Positions 63,625-64,000 of a DNA stretch of 64,000 bases are shown piece by piece; position 1 is the first letter of the stretch; every line of letters begins with the position of its first letter. Origin of the DNA: Acinetobacter guerrae (GTDB lineage: Bacteria > Pseudomonadota > Gammaproteobacteria > Pseudomonadales > Moraxellaceae). The notes below the pieces were generated by a model that did no database searches, was not told the origin of the DNA, and saw nothing but the letters and a program-made list of their open reading frames with translations. The translations under genes were made by a program, and so were the position numbers. The stretch covers positions 1 through 64,000 of the forward strand of contig NZ_LXGN01000034.1 of assembly GCF_009372255.1 (NCBI RefSeq). The letters run 5' to 3'.

Positions 63625-64000
63625 ATGCGTCATTACGAAATCGTACTTTTGGTACATCCAGACCAAAGCGATCAAGTAGTAGGTATGGTTGAACGCTATA
63701 TCTCTCAGATCAAAGAAGCTGATGGTCAAATTCACCGTTTAGAAGATTGGGGCCGTCGTCAATTGGCTTACCCAATTAACAAAATTCACAAAGCACACTA
63801 CATTCTTATGAATGTTGAATGTGGTCAAACGACTCTTGATGAATTAGAAGAATTATTCCGTTATAACGACGCGATCATTCGTAACATCATCATCCGTCGT
63901 GAACATGCAATTACTGAAGAATCGTTACTTGCTAAAAGTGCTGAAGAAAAACGTGCGCGTAAAGCTCAACGTGAAGAAGCACAGCAATCACACGAATCTG
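63625..64000 (+). CDS. rpsF: 30S ribosomal protein S6, 3' end cut by window
   Basis: Component of the 30S platform that binds S18 and 16S rRNA. 125 residues are visible and the frame is open at the window end. [35 protein letters not shown] and [10 protein letters not shown] are S6 signatures. AAGGAG lies 7 nt before the ATG. The visible tail ([13 protein letters not shown]) is charged and close to the usual end, so few residues are missing. rpsR and rplI normally follow. Confidence 0.97.
   Translation, partial: MRHYEIVLLVHPDQSDQVVGMVERYISQIKEADGQIHRLEDWGRRQLAYPINKIHKAHYILMNVECGQTTLDELEELFRYNDAIIRNIIIRREHAITEESLLAKSAEEKRARKAQREEAQQSHES

Overview
The window is low-GC gammaproteobacterial chromosome and almost certainly comes from an Acinetobacter species. 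The clearest signs are an alkane hydroxylase with a divergent AraC-type activator (alkM/alkR arrangement), a short BLUF photoreceptor with the residues of BlsA at the same positions, a UmuD with the long N-terminal extension typical of Acinetobacter, a cyoABCDE oxidase, and many small proteins of unknown function. No rRNA, tRNA, intact insertion sequence, prophage or plasmid gene was seen.

Layout. 0.2-5.5 kb: glutarate catabolism (gcdG CoA-transferase, MFS carrier, gcdH, divergent LysR gcdR). 5.5-12.2 kb: a mixed block with a Cys-rich small protein, an HD hydrolase, a LysR regulator, map, brnQ, small membrane proteins and an alpha/beta hydrolase. 12.5-14.4 kb: umuDC error-prone polymerase. 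14.7-16.9 kb: aroQ-accB-accC. 17.1-25.6 kb: a lipoprotein and the high-affinity K+ system kdpABCDE with a structured leader. 25.9-31.0 kb: folK/folB, two ABC1/UbiB-type kinases and a MoeB/ThiF adenylyltransferase. 31.2-36.8 kb: two acyl-CoA dehydrogenases, a GNAT, alkM and alkR, a set suited to alkane and fatty-acid use. 36.9-44.9 kb: accessory small genes, the BLUF protein, uppP, an Mpo1-like protein, a Crp/Fnr regulator and an exported Ntn amidase. 45-47.1 kb: aroC, prmB. 47.37-47.88 kb: an orphan type I-F-like CRISPR array without cas genes. 47.9-54.9 kb: a flavin reductase-like protein, an SDR, prmC-prfA, a glycine-zipper protein and an LLM oxidoreductase. 54.0-57.4 kb: divergent ppsR/ppsA. 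57.5-63.4 kb: a GYF-RDD membrane protein and cyoABCDE. The window ends inside rpsF.

How it works together. Much of the block feeds acetyl-CoA metabolism: glutarate, alkanes and acyl-CoA are oxidised, AccB/AccC start fatty acid synthesis, PpsA/PpsR return carbon to gluconeogenesis, and the bo3 oxidase takes the electrons.

The least ordinary signals lie between genes. One is a probable small RNA at about 39210-39315 on the minus strand, with a near-consensus Fur box over its promoter and an intrinsic terminator. Others are the cas-less CRISPR array, 11-bp-period repeats and a leader ORF in front of kdpA, twin GCAAA-N-TTTGC palindromes in front of aroQ-accBC, a mutually exclusive hairpin set at 38.5 kb, and a solo IS3-like end beside alkM. 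All were read by eye; no database search was run.
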